From Tubiluchus corallicola (Eukaryota > Priapulida > Priapulimorpha > Priapulimorphida > Tubiluchidae), in NCBI GenBank assembly GCA_030141605.1, contig JAQGDQ010000290.1:1-64000 (forward strand): a DNA stretch of 64,000 nt, given 5' to 3'. The notes under the pieces are model-generated. The model searched no databases, was not told where the DNA came from, and saw only the letters and a list, made by a program, of their open reading frames with translations. A program made the translations under genes and the position numbers. Positions 47,419 through 58,561 of the stretch are shown here, piece after piece. How positions within the stretch are numbered: the first letter of the stretch is position 1; every line of letters begins with the position of its first letter.

Positions 47419-50400
47419 CGATGACGAACGACGACGACGATGACGATGACGATAACGATAACGATAACGATAACGATAACGATAACGATAACGATAACGA
47501 TAACGATAACGATAACGATAGCGATAACAATAACAATAATAATAATAAAACCATAGCATTACTTATGTTATCATTTTGGTGTCAGCAAATGGTCAAATAA
47601 TTTAAATCTCATACAGTTCAGACTTCCTAAAGAAATAAAAATACTTGGTTTCTATACTTCATGAAATTTCCTTTATAAATGAAGCAACTGCTAGCTTATT
47701 GTCAGAGATATTAAGCATTTTATCAGTAACGAGACGCAGTACTTTTGATCTAAACTCGTGACAAGAACAATCAATTCCATATTGGTTAGAGATTGATACT
47801 GAACTGGATCGCATAATAAGCGTTTTCACAGTTCTAGCGATTGATGGTGATCGTGAAAATGTCAAAGGTTAAGTGTACCAGACAACGCATTTGTGTACAC
47901 TTAACGCCTCGCAGCCCAAGCTATTGTAATAGTAGCAGTTTTAACAGCTTGCTAGAACCTTACCTAGTTCATTTTTTCTTGTTCCCAAGCAAGATCCTGC
48001 TAGTAAATCACTCTACACACAGACTGATGCATAATTAAGTAAAGTCCAGGCAAAACAATTACAGTAAGTACTAAACTAATGCTTTGCGTTACCTACATGC
48101 CACGTGACATAGTAGTTAAGACGCGTTGCTGTGGTACACTTAACCTTTGACCTACAGCAACTACGTGTGCGCACAACGAAACTATGAAAAGGCTTATTGA
48201 AGGTGGAACAATACCGAGCTTTATGAGCAAAATAATGAACTGATTACTGTTATTTAAACAGTTAAAATAAAACTTAATGAATGGCTTCTGGAATTGTTTA
48301 TGAAGAGGTAAAGTGTCAGCTACAAACGGTCATTTATCTACATAAATTGGCAGTTAAGATCTTTATACAAGGACTCACAAAAACGCACTTGTCAGAAAGA
48401 CTAAGAAACTATAAATACAATCACGGATAAGTACCAATTATTTAATACAAAAAGATTTATTTAAAACTCTGATATGTTCATCACGCATAAAGTCAAATTC
48501 TGCTACACGTCATCACCATAAAGTATATATATATATATTCATCATGTCTTAGAATGGTTAATTACTTCTAAATCATTACTTCCCATCAGGAATAAAAATT
48601 TTATCAGCATCGCTCGGGAGGAAAAATTCTGGTATAATTACATTGATGTGATTGTATAAATTTTCTCTAAGATCATTGTAATATGGCATCCTAAAATACG
48701 CTTGTACACGTGCGTTTACTAAATACTTTATGTTGGTGTCAGTAGAAAATCACAACACCCTTAAAGATTGCCGTTTTTGCTGGACGCAGCAGCCAAGAAC
48801 CTTGTAGTCGACGAAGCAATCGATCTTTCTATATTCTCCATATAACAGCCTCATTTAGCGCAGTAATTATCAATAAAGTAGTCCCGAAGAAAAATAAACT
48901 GACAGGTTATGAAGGGCGTAATGAAGCCATGTATTGGTGTTTAAATAAGCCAACCATGGGATTCTCTGCACCTTTCTGGCGAAATACGATATTTCTGAGG
49001 AAAACGAACAGGGGTGTTGCACAACTACTTCTACAAAGACCGGCAACCTTTCAATTTTGCTCAAAACATACAGCAGTAGTAAAAGACGTGTAAGAACACT
49101 ACAAAGAAACATACAAATTAAAGCAAAGCCAGCCCTAATCTTAAACTGCAGAATAAAAGAATCCACTCTTTAAAATATTGAAAGGAAATACTATTTTCTC
49201 ACTTACGTGACCACAAAAAACATGTGCTGTACCTCTCAGTTCAGATGTGTTAGTTTGTGACGAACTACACGCATTCGACAGCTCATGCGTGAGCACACCG
49301 GTAGATTTGAAATTTAAATTTTTATCTTAAAACTTCCCTAGTTTTAGTACAACACATTGAATACCTTACAGTAGCACTGTACTTCAATTTTCGCTTTCGA
49401 AAACACGTGCAACACGCTCGTGGAATATTTTTGCTGTTGAAAATTACGTTAATTTGTGAAGTCATCAATAGTTGGACTCGTCCGCCGTTAATTAAGTATC
49501 TAATCTATTATCTGACCTTAAACACGGTTATGAATACAACTTTATCAATATTTAAAGCAAAACCAGGCAAATCTTAAACTGTAGGTCAAGACACATACTC
49601 TTTAAAATATTGAAAGGAAACATTCCATTTTTTCAAACATGACTTACGTGAAACGTTCTTACCATTGGGTAATATATGAAAAATCATCCTGTCTTTCTTT
49701 AAACACTTTGTTACATAGTGACAGCGGGAAACCCCTTTTTTCCCTAACGTTGGATATATTTTTCATTTTTAGGGTACTGAGATTGCTGATGTTAGACATT
49801 ACTTTCTTTGATCTTAAAAACGTAGGCGTACCTGCAGCTTAATCTTCCTGTTTTCATGTTTTTGTTGAGATATAGATGCTGTATAGAAGTGACGTGCAGG
49901 TGGTATGAAATGGCGGCATTTCTCACTAATAATTTAGTAGTGCTATAAGGAAAAAAGCATTGTGGTTTTTACTACCTGTTGGTGTAAGGATATTAAAAAA
50001 ATACAATGCAATACGAGTATATTGTGGTGTAGCGAATTTATTTTTTTCCGAATAAGTGTTCAGGTGTACAGTTGTGACGTAGTGCACACGTTCGAGAACT
50101 CCTGCGTAAGCACAGCGGTACAGTGCTAGCTGTATACAGTAGTACGCTGAATGTTGTACAGCAACACAGTTGCAAACACGTGCAACATGCTCATGGAATG
50201 TGTGTGATGTTGAAAATAACGTTTAGTAGTGATGTCATCACTGACTGTGCTCGCCTGTTGTTAATTTAGTTTTTAACATGGTTTTTAATTACACGAAACT
50301 CTTCGACATTATTATAATTCTTAAAATGTATACTTTTACCCTTTACTGTTCACCACACTTTTTACCAAACTACTTAAAGTTTTATTCACGGAGAGTTTTT

Positions 50401-52724
50401 CTTGTCCTTCAAGGTTTTTGTCATTTTTTTCAGGTAACGAGGATGGCATTTATCGTCGTTGTAGCTTTCACAGTTTGCTGGTCTCCCTTCCAGTTCATTT
50501 TGCTCTATCAGGCTTTATCAGTGGTGAGTACATAGGACCTTTCATTACTACTACACATAGAGAATGTATAAATACATTCTTTAAATGTATTGCTCTTATG
50601 TAGAATGTTATTGTGTGAGGATGCTAAACCAACCGCTTTACTGTATATTTGTATATTGTATTGTATTGTATTGCGCTGCGTTGCTTTGCATTGCATTGTA
50701 TTGTACTGTACTGTGCTGTGCTGTGCTGTGCTGTGCTGTGTTGTGCTGTGCTGTGCTGTGCTGTGCTGTGCTGTGCTGTGCTGTGCTGTACTGTACTGTA
50801 CTGTACTGTACTGTACTGTACTGTACTGCACTGCACTGCACTGCACTGCACTGCACTGCACTGTACTGTACTGTACTGTACTGTACTGTACTGTACTGTA
50901 CTGTACTGTACTGTACTGTACTGTACTGTACTGTACTGTACTGTACTGTACTGTACTGTACTGTACTGTACTGTATTGTATTGTATTGTATTGTATTATG
51001 TTGCATTGTATTGCATTGCGTTGCATTGCATTGCATTGTATTGTATTGTATTATACTGCATTGAATTGCATTGCATTGTATTGCATTGCATAGCAATGCG
51101 TTGTATTGCACTGTGTGTCTACCAGTTGTTTTCATAAATAAACATATCATTATTATTATTATTGTCGTCGTCGTCATCATCATTATTGTATAAAGACCGG
51201 TAAATCATATGTGAGCTGTTTAGAAGGGTCCTACTAGAAATTAGCGTCAAGGGTGGTCAAGGAGAAGGGTCCTACTAGAAATTAGCGTCAAGGGCGGTCA
51301 AGGAGAAGGGTCCTACTAGAAATTAGCGTCAAGGGCGGTCAAGGAGAAGGGTCCTACTAGAAATTAGCGTCAAGTGCGGTCAAGGAAACGTTTCTGTAAG
51401 GTAAACAGCATCAAATGATGTAAATGCTAGAAGCTTTTCTTACCTTGGTTATTATTTAAAGCTTTTTGTTTGATGTGGCTGATACTTGCACTTTTCTTGA
51501 CACTAATTTAACCTATTGTTAGACTAGACTAGACTAGACTAGATTATGATTCCATTCATTTCATTTCAATTCAGTTCAATTAGTTAATGATTTGATTTAT
51601 TTTAATTTAAGTTGATTTGATTCGACTTGATTTAATTTAATTTAATTCGACTCGAATTCAATTCAATTCAGTTCAGTTCAATTCAATTCAATTCAATTCA
51701 ATTCAATTCAATTCAATTCAATTCAATTCAATTCAATTCAATTCAATTCAATTCAATTCAATTCAATTCAATTCAATTCAATTCAATTCAATTCAATTCA
51801 ATTCAATTCAATTCAATTTAATTTAATTTAATTTAATTTAATTAGTAGGACCAATTGAAAATAATGGCAAAAACACAGAAGCGTCAAAGAACTACGTTAC
51901 CTACCCACCAATCCCGCTTAAAGCTTTCAGAACAATGGCTTCTTAGCTAAGCCTCCTTTCACTATAATACAACTGTAATAGCCTATTCTATTACACTGAG
52001 GTGATAAGCTTTACCATAACTAGCTCAAGCGAATTACACGGGATTTGTTGTTTTGCCGTCTCTACGGAAGAAGTTTCTTAGCGGGTTGTATTGTTAATAT
52101 TGCTATTCTTATACCTGTCACATACAACCGTTTATTAATCCCCACTGTAAAGTATAATAGAATGGTGACGTAAGACTCAAACTGTTAAAATCACACTACA
52201 GGAGAATGTTCGTTGTTATGGCTTTCACAGGGCCCGAGGGTATAGTGTGGTTCTTTAAAATTTCGCTTGCAATGCAGTTCTGTCACTAATATATTCCACT
52301 GACATTTCATACAGAAAATTCTGTTATAAACTTATCAATGCTTTCCTCATCTATTTAAAGCAACTACGTCATACTCACCTACATCATATTATAGAACAAT
52401 GAAATGAACATTAAGGGGATTACGAACCCTGTGTTTATGATACTAAGTTGATCTAAGCTTCAAATTTGCAAACATAATGTGATGAACAATTAATAATTAA
52501 TTAATAATATTTGTTATTATTAATAATAATAATGACAACAATAGTAATAATTATAATAATAATGATAATGATGATGATGATGGTGGTGGTGGTGATGATG
52601 ATGGTGGTGGTGATGATGATGGTGGTGATGATGATGGTGACGACGACGATGATGATGACAATGGCAATGATGATGATGACGACGGCAATAATGATGATGG
52701 TGATGATGCTGATGATGATGACAG

Positions 52725-52755
<31 letters not shown>

Positions 52756-53536
52756 GGTGATGATGATGGTGATGACGACGACGACAACAATAATAATAAT
52801 TATAATAACAATACTAGTAGCCATATATTGCAAAAAAGATTTAAAACATAATTGCTGTTCTACTAGCAGTAGCAGCAGTAGCAGTAGTAGCAGTAAGGCA
52901 GCAATAGCAGCAGCAGTAGCAGCAGCAGTAGGCAGCAGCAGTAGTAGTAGCAGCAGTAGTAGTAGCAGTAGCAGTAGCAGTAGTAGTAGTAGTAGCAGTA
53001 GCAGTAGTAGCAGCAGTAGCAGTAGAAGTAGTAGTAGTAGTAGCAGCAGTAGCAGCAGTGCCAGTAGCAGTAGCAGCAGTAGCAGTAGTAGCAGCAGTAG
53101 CAGCAGCAGCAGTAGTAGTAGTAGCAGCAGTAGTAACAGCAGTTCCAGTAGCAGTAGCAGTAGTAGTGGCAGTTGTAGTAATAGTATTACTTCGTGTTTT
53201 TAAAACGTAGTGCAGCTAATTTCCAAAAGCTGTTCAACGTGTCGTTCAAGAATTTTGTTCCACAACGTCTTCAAGTCGTTTCCGTAATAAATAGAATGAA
53301 TAAAAGAGAAAGATCAAAAATTTAATCAATAACAAGTAAGAAGACAAAATGCAATTTCTTATTTCTGTTTCAGTTTTCCAAGTTACCACCATGGATGCTG
53401 CGTTACTTTGTACCAATAGCTGAAACTCTGGCTTTATCAAACAGTGCAGTTAATCCGATCATCTACGCATGCGTCAGCGAAAACTTTCGCAAAGGATTTG
53501 CTCATATACTGTACGGAGTGGCATGCAGGATGTGCG
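43305..53536 (+). CDS. Rhodopsin-class neuropeptide receptor, three internal exons (partial gene)
   Basis: Exons 43305-43762, 50434-50523 and 53374-53536 join in frame (borders phase 1 in, 0, 0, phase 1 out) into 236 complete codons covering TM3 to helix 8. Visible class A landmarks: SIDRLFAIMYP at the end of TM3 (DRL instead of DRY), TM4 with W, two cysteines in the second extracellular loop, TM5 with FFIP and a tail SYGLIVCKLW, ARKKVTRM before TM6, CWSPF in TM6, and NPIIY then ENFRKGF in TM7/helix 8. The TM5-LW, ARKK and SENFRKGF features resemble the NPFF/QRFP/cholecystokinin branch; the ligand cannot be named. Such receptors signal through G proteins at the cell surface. Missing: TM1, TM2 and the TM3 cysteine upstream, and probably a C-terminal exon. 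Confidence 0.87.
43820..44005 (-). mobile_element. Possible LINE 3' UTR fragment
   Basis: Minus strand reads ATGTACTTTATGGTTGGAAT then AAACGATAAAA, a pattern seen at LINE 3' ends. No coding portion is attached. Confidence 0.3.
44013..44096. repeat. (AT)n with ATATAAT variants
   Basis: Simple AT repeat. Confidence 0.9.
44587..44959 (+). pseudogene. LINE reverse transcriptase C-terminal fragment
   Basis: An uninterrupted frame includes LVTCCKIIHRDVDLDPEIFF, then KSNHCLKLC, FRFFVSNRVVKVLNSLP and SKLFKNRLK before TAA at 44957. The series DL-(x)-YKI-H-x-x-x-DLDP-x-x-FF, RG/SN-H-x-LKL, FF-x-x-R-x-V-x-x-W-N-x-LP and F-K-x-R-L is the classic terminal region of metazoan LINE pol proteins (here L for W in V-L-N-S-L-P). 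The element is 5' truncated inside a receptor intron. Downstream, AAATAAATAAAC and GAGT simple repeats form its tail. Confidence 0.75.
44975..45345. repeat. (GAGT)n tract trailing the LINE fragment
   Basis: AAATA units turn into GAGT/GAAT tetramers without a break, so the tract looks like an expanded LINE tail. Confidence 0.95.
45350..46365. other. No gene seen (receptor intron)
   Basis: T-rich plus strand; nothing recognised. Confidence 0.35.
46370..46675. repeat. Tetranucleotide CTTA / CTCA / CGCA / CTAC tract
   Basis: Successive blocks: TTGC/TTAC, CTCA, CGCA, CTCA, TTAACAC, then CTAC. Confidence 0.95.
46680..47335. other. No gene seen (receptor intron)
   Basis: Nothing recognised. Confidence 0.35.
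47341..47550. repeat. (GAT)n then (CGATAA)n
   Basis: Trinucleotide ATG/GAT for about 80 bp, ACG/ATG mixtures, then about 13 hexamers CGATAA, then AATAAT. Confidence 0.95.
47861..48151. mobile_element. Small inverted-repeat element, 291 bp
   Basis: Perfect 20-bp inverted ends (GTCAAAGGTTAAGTGTACCA, and the same on the other strand at 48132-48151), extended imperfectly by CAACGC. No target duplication is obvious. Unlike the TTAA families no second copy is seen in the window, so family status is unproven. Confidence 0.55.
48155..49160. other. No gene seen (receptor intron)
   Basis: AT-rich. A 98-codon minus frame (48870-49166) has no motif. Confidence 0.35.
49160..50275. repeat. Two tandem-related copies of the foldback inner-arm family
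   Basis: CTTTAAAATATTGAAAGGAAA occurs at about 49170 and 49601, followed each time by a TTACGTGA motif and, further on, by relatives of one another: ACGTGCAACACGCTCGTGGAAT (49404 onward) against ACGTGCAACATGCTCATGGAAT (50177 onward), and CGCCGTTAATTAAG against CTGTTGTTAATTTAG. Both resemble 1640-2015 on the opposite strand but contain no 51-bp unit. Intronic here. Confidence 0.75.
50434..50523 (+). CDS. Receptor exon, TM6
   Basis: Acceptor tttttttcag|GTAACG, donor TCAGTG|GTGAGTA. 30 codons from VTRMAF through CWSPFQ to YQALSV. The preceding intron is 6.7 kb. Confidence 0.87.
50655..51110. repeat. Pentanucleotide CTGTA / CTGTG / CTGCA / TTGTA tract
   Basis: A constant 5-bp register with block-wise variants, like 9930-10475. 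Sits about 130 bases after the receptor TM6 exon. Confidence 0.95.
51222..51386. repeat. 41-bp tandem repeat, 4 copies
   Basis: Unit AGAAGGGTCCTACTAGAAAT, then TAGCGTCAAGGGCGGTCAAGG. Confidence 0.95.
51518..51845. repeat. Pentanucleotide (AATTC)n tract
   Basis: GACTA units, degenerate TTGATTT units, then about 30 near-perfect ATTCA pentamers ending in TTTAA pentamers. Confidence 0.95.
51850..52495. other. No gene seen (receptor intron)
   Basis: Nothing recognised. Confidence 0.35.
52500..52806. repeat. (AAT)/(GAT)/(GGT) trinucleotide tract
   Basis: Mixed trinucleotides in one register. Confidence 0.92.
52860..53190. repeat. (AGC)/(AGT) trinucleotide tract
   Basis: AGC and AGT triplets intermixed, ending about 180 bases before the TM7 exon. 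The poly-Ser frame is an artefact. Confidence 0.95.
53374..53536 (+). CDS. Receptor exon, TM7 and helix 8
   Basis: Acceptor tttctgtttcag|TTTTCC. Codes FSKLPPWMLRYF, then SNSAVNPIIYACVSENF, ending CRMCG at the donor TGCG|GTAAGT. If this donor is not used, the frame runs 13 codons past G (CGKCCHIYKGLFT) to a TGA near 53571, which would also give a plausible short palmitoylated tail. Confidence 0.87.
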
Positions 53537-53574
53537 GTAAGTGCTGCCATATTTATAAGGGCCTATTCACGTGA

Positions 53575-54195
53575 ATGCGGCTGCGATCACGGTGATGGCA
53601 ACGTCGATTCTAATTTGCATTTTTAGTTAGCAATGAGGAATTAAGTTTATCACACTGCCAAATGCCTTGTCATAAGTTCATGCGTACAGCACAAAATAGT
53701 TAGTTCTTATCAGGTGTACTGCAAAATGATATTACTTAGGTTAAAATCATATGCGCAAAAAGTATTACTTACAGATACAGTGATTTTTAGTCTAATTAGC
53801 GAAAACCTTGCTTATTAAAATCTCCAAGTCTCTTGGCAGGAAAATATTGTGACTGCATGTTACTTAAGACTGTTTCACATAATATTGTTATGACGGCGAA
53901 ATGCCATTCATTTTCTTCCTTTAATTTCAATTTTGAAATATACAAGAAAAAAGTCTCCCTTCGCCCCCCCCCCATATTGTTATTATTGTCAACAAGCGGT
54001 TGAATATCAATATTGCATACCATGTATAACACTTTCCCAGATGGAATGGCCTAGTCGATTTAGCATGCAAATGCACAGGTGCGCGTACCATGTAAGCACC
54101 TGTTCCGCAGCACAGTTCAAGATAAAAGACGCAAGTTACTCGCAAGTCTTCTCTATTCTGACGTTCACTAGTTTTGCAATACACACAATTTCTAC
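53575..54195. other. No gene seen; a C-terminal receptor exon may lie here or beyond
   Basis: I looked for an exon entering in phase 1 with basic or cysteine-rich tail sequence and found none convincing. Confidence 0.3.
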
Positions 54196-54224
54196 ATGAC
54201 GTCATAATCCAGCATTAAATCAAG

Positions 54225-54338
54225 ATTTCTTGGCCTCCAGAAAGCCCGGATTCGAACCGGCCAGGGCGAGTTGCTACCGTCCCCTTGCGTTTGTGAGGAC
54301 TCGCCAGTGTTACAGTATCGCGCTGGGACAACCGACAA
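54225..54338 (-). ncRNA. tRNA-like SINE head or tRNA pseudogene
   Basis: The minus strand has GGTTCGAATCC, a perfect tRNA T-loop/B-box, with GGCC before it and a GGGC stem partner after it. About 60 bases upstream, CAGCGCGATACTGTAACAC resembles an A-box. The sequence between is too long and unpaired for a functional tRNA, so a tRNA-derived SINE is more likely. No clear body or tail follows. Confidence 0.45.
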
Positions 54339-54399
54339 ATGATGTGGTCATTTAATGACACTTTTCAAAACACTGCTCTGTTAGACAGATAGATTGATA

Positions 54400-54800
54400 G
54401 GCAGATGAAATCTTTATTTGCCTATTAAAACTTGTGTATACAAAGTAAGAAAGTACATTACACATAAGAAATATATATTGTTTAAGGGAGGCGGCATACC
54501 AGTAAATCATATACAGCGTATGCGACTAACTGAATATTGGCAATAGCGCCATCTACAACTAATATTATGAAAAAAAGAAATACAGTATTATAAAATAACT
54601 TGAAAATAACTAAACTATGAAATACAGAGGTTATTTACAAAGTTTACATACATATAGCGTATGCGACTGAATATTGCAACAGTCTTCTACAGTTAATACT
54701 ACGAAAAAAGAACTATAACATTATAAAATTATTGGTAACTAATAAAACCTCGAAACGCAGGTTTTGTACAAAATTTACATATTTACAAATTAAAAGATAC
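54400..54800 (-). repeat. LINE-tail-like block with an internal duplication of about 140 bp
   Basis: ATCTTTATTTGCC at its left edge is shared with 60559-60571, the 3' end of the LINE on the minus strand. Inside, 54508-54650 and 54650-54790 are diverged tandem copies (both with GCGTATGCGACT and ACAAA(G/A)TTTACATA). Confidence 0.5.
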
Positions 54801-54810
54801 TATAATGATG

Positions 54811-55256
54811 TTAAAGGGAAAGGGCAATTTTAAGGTATGTCACAAAAACGTTCCGTACAAATTTGTGATTTACCACTACCTGTTTGAAAGCTTTATGTAA
54901 TTTTAAAAGAAAATTAATTTAAAATATTCCAGCCACCTGGTAAAATGGCACTGCATCGCCATCCCAGTGTGCACCATGGATGCACCAAAAAACACATTAT
55001 TGATCTTATTGACAATAGAAAGTAATCTATGCTTTTGCTTGGGTAATGAAGTATATGCTACAAATGCTCTGAATATTTGTCCAAACCTTAGGCAAGGTTA
55101 TGTAACTTCATTGAAACGATTTACCGCTAAAAAGTTTTATACAGCGTTGCTGCTAACGCAAGCCCGTTATGCAATAAGACAGCATGTCAGTGATATAAAA
55201 TTTCAAGACAAATTTTTAAAAATCTATTTAAGGATGAGTGCTTCCTTGTGCCTTAA
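54811..55256 (+). mobile_element. TTAA element, family A, copy 4
   Basis: TTAAAGGGAAAGGGCAATTT at the left and GCTTCCTTGTGCCTTAA at the right, TTAA at both borders. Interior collinear with copies 1-3 but shorter (446 bp). Confidence 0.7.
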
Positions 55257-55259
55257 GTT

Positions 55260-56300
55260 AAAGAGAATCCATTGGAGCACATGAAAGAAGCAGCACCCAA
55301 GAAGTAACATGTTTGCAGAGGGAGGGTTTTGGCTATTACAGTCATTTTAATACTGTGGATTAAAATAGCTATGGTAACCGAAATATTTATGGTCCCTCTT
55401 GTCTATATTGTTTGCTAATATGTACGATTCGAGGTCGCTTACTAGATGAACCGGATAACCGCATCGCTATTACAACAACAGTACTGCACGATCATATCCA
55501 ATCATTTCTATCCACATTACGGCAAAACGCACACTCAAGTTATTGGTTATTCCTAGAACATGTGTTCGACTGCAGAAACACGATATCGAATTAACAGCCA
55601 TATTTATCCTAATTGTTTTTATAAGATTTCACGCTGCTACCCCCAATGTCGAGAATCAGAGTTTTAGTTTCCGTCGATGTTTTGCCGAACCGTCAGTTTT
55701 GCCATTCCGTAATTCAGTCGAGGCCAAGAGAAGTGACGACGGAAGCCATACAGCTCTGCAGGATTGAAGAAATTCCAAGGGCGTCATTTAGCAATGCCAA
55801 CAGTGCTGAGAAGATACGCCTTTGCTTAATGCGTACCTCGCAAATTGCTTAATGCGTACGTCGCAAACATGAACATTTGCAAGAATTTTTCTGGTTTTCT
55901 ATGGCTTCGAATGATACGTTTCGCAAATACTATGAGGAAACGTGCACATTTTTGATGTTGCGTGTGAGATGTAGCATCAGAGATGTGTGTGACGTTTTGG
56001 CTCTAACATTTTTAGAATTAAAACTCCACAAATATAGTATTGCGGGGTTGACCGTCGTCCTCGTTCAAACTTTCACTCACTCAAGGAGACAAATATGCGG
56101 CTTGCATGTTATTTCAAAGTCACGTTAAAGTAAAACACCCCTGTAAATCAAAATGTAATAATGTTATCTGTATGAAATTCACAAATCTTACCTTCTGATT
56201 GGCTCAAATTTGCAATACCTATTTCACCTGTGCAAAGTCTATAAATACGAGTGCTGCATTCTGTTTCCTCGAGTTCAGTGATTGCTGGAGTTTGAGCACC
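55260..56300. other. No gene supported
   Basis: Several short plus-strand frames (55412-55594, 55646-55852, 55877-56128) have no recognisable motif and no clear splice context. Confidence 0.35.
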
Positions 56301-56311
56301 AAATAGGGCAA

Positions 56312-56412
56312 GCCTGTACCCCCCCTCAGGACAAGCCTGAACCCGCCCTCCCAGGACAAGCCTGCACCTGCTCTCCCAGGACAACCTTGCACCTGCCCTC
56401 CCAGGACTTGTC
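56312..56412. repeat. Short C-rich tandem repeat, about 26 bp by 4
   Basis: CAAGCCTGCACCTGCCCTCC and variants. Followed at 56528-56640 by a 53-bp unit present twice (GGCAGAACCGTCCAGGGG). Confidence 0.85.
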
Positions 56413-56639
56413 TCCTAACTGTTTTGGTGTCAATATGAGGGAGTGGTGAACCCTCAAAGGTAGATTCATTTCTATGTTTTATGCCTAGCCATCTATTTGT
56501 TCTTTTCGATTATAAAGATTCTTTCAAACATCGGCAGAACCGTCCAGGGGTGATTACAACGACCCTAGCGGCGAGAACATGACGGCAGAACCGTCCAGGG
56601 GCCATTACAACGACCCTGGCACCGAGAACCCGACGGCAG

Positions 56640-57455
56640 AACAATATATGATTTTTATTCGCAAAATATAGTACACATATAAGTACTATCACATTTGTAT
56701 TTTAACAATAATAACGACATTAAAGAGAAAAAAGGAACAATAACAAAATGTTAATCTCTATCATATCATAAAGCAATACGGTTAGTGAAAAGTACGAAGC
56801 TTAGCACTCATACAAACCTGTAATGTCAATACATAATTCAACATTGTTCGAATTTCATTATATAAGAAATTTCTTAATTGTTATTGTACCTCTTTTGCCC
56901 TGTGTAATTGATGTGAGTTTACACGTTGGACCTTCATTGACATCAGCATCTCTGCAATGACATTATTCTATTTTTTCCCAAAGTAGAAATACTATATTGC
57001 ATATTAAATATTGGCAAAGATTTTAATACGCAATTATTTGAAGTGTTTATACTCTGCAAAAGTTTTCGTATGAGTTTCGCAGTTTGACGCTCATTGGGTA
57101 TAGTAATAGCGATACAAAGGGTTAAAATAGAATGTGAGTTTCTTGGTACATCCACTAAAACGACGTAGGGTGTTTCTGTATTCAATTGCTGACAAACTTA
57201 CATTATTTAAGTCAAATAAACTACTTCGATAAAACGAACAACGGTAGGCTGAAAATAACTTGAACAGTATCATTTTGTTGTGAACATCTTTGAAAAAACA
57301 AAGCATAGAGTTAACTGCTTTTATGAATTCTTGTTTGCATCTTACTACGTCATTAGTCTGATCTAATTCGCAAGTTAAAATGTTGCCAGTGTGACGTCAT
57401 CAGCGTATCCGAGAATAGCCACAAATGAATTGAACAAATAACACCCAAAGTTTTT
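56640..57455. other. No gene seen
   Basis: AT-rich; nothing recognised. Confidence 0.35.
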
Positions 57456-57459
57456 AATC

Positions 57460-58081
57460 TTAATCCTTATAGGGTCACGATTTTTACAACCGATTTTGGT
57501 AACCGGGGGGTAAAAAATTACCCCCACCATAATTCGTAAATTACTTTTCATAAACCGCCGTGTTTCATTAGAAAACAGCAACAGCATAATTTGTGGTTAT
57601 GCTGACCACCATAGGATACATTATACCTCTGCTTAAAGACATGTGACTTACTAGTAATACGAAATTTAAATTCACTTAGTTACGTTCCCTTATCTATGCT
57701 GGAATAACTGTAGACAACCGACATTGCAGCGCGTGTGCAAAAATCATTGTTATTTTGAATTTATTGTCTACTACTTTCTTCTTTTAGGTGGAGTAATTTG
57801 AGTAACCGACATTTTGTTTTATCAGATGCATCGCCCGTATAATCTATAGACAAGCGAAGTAAAGTTTCGACAATTTTAAAAAATCGACATATTGCATTTT
57901 CACATTTATTTCGTGGTGAGACAATGCGCCTAAAATAAATAACTGAAAGTATTTTGTGCACAAAACATATTTAGAAAAAGTCATAGAAAAGGTTTACTGG
58001 GATGCGTATGGTAAAAGGATAAAATGCAAAAAACCGGTCTGGGGGTAATTTTTTACCCCCCGGTGACCCTATAAGGGTTAA
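57460..58081 (+). mobile_element. piggyBac-type non-autonomous element, family C, copy 1
   Basis: 622 bp. TTAA at each border, ends TCCTTATAGGGTCAC and GTGACCCTATAAGGG, an inverted repeat with one mismatch. TTAA plus CCC..GGG termini fit piggyBac. Near both ends lies a G-rich palindrome (GGGGGTAAAAAATTACCCCC). No coding capacity. Confidence 0.88.
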
Positions 58082-58561
58082 AAGAAACTGCTGGTCATGT
58101 GTTATGTCTACAACATAAATGATGTTAGTGTCAATTCCAGGCTGAGTTTTGTTTTTCTTCTTTTCAAGAATAGGCCAACTTGGTCTGTGTGAAATCACTT
58201 CAGTGGTAAAAAAATTCCGAGCAGAATAAAGCTTTTAAATGACTATTCTATAAAAATGGTGGTAGAACAGATATAAGTAATGTCACCAATATTAATTCTC
58301 CATCACAATTTATGAACACCGTAAAGGTTAATCGTCTTTAGGAAGTTGACCTTTCCTTAAAGACCTCCTGCAAAGTACAGTAAGGCAAATCTGCAGCAAC
58401 ATAGTAGGCAGATATGCTCTTTTTGCAAACTTTTATGACTTGAAAGAACCTAAACCTGGAGCTAATCAAATTTTAGCAAAAAAACTGACAAGACGTTACT
58501 TTTCCTTTTTGCATCAATCCTTTTAGCACAAAAACTGCAGGCTTCTGAAGTGCATTTCATT

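Noticed and set aside
48870-49166. 98-codon minus-strand hydrophobic frame
   Set aside because: No motif, and it runs into the dispersed repeat at 49160.
50508-51183. Frames of about 160-180 codons on both strands
   Set aside because: Pentanucleotide repeat, open by composition.
54225-54338. Functional tRNA gene
   Set aside because: The B-box is perfect but the distance to the A-box and lack of acceptor-stem pairing do not fit a tRNA.
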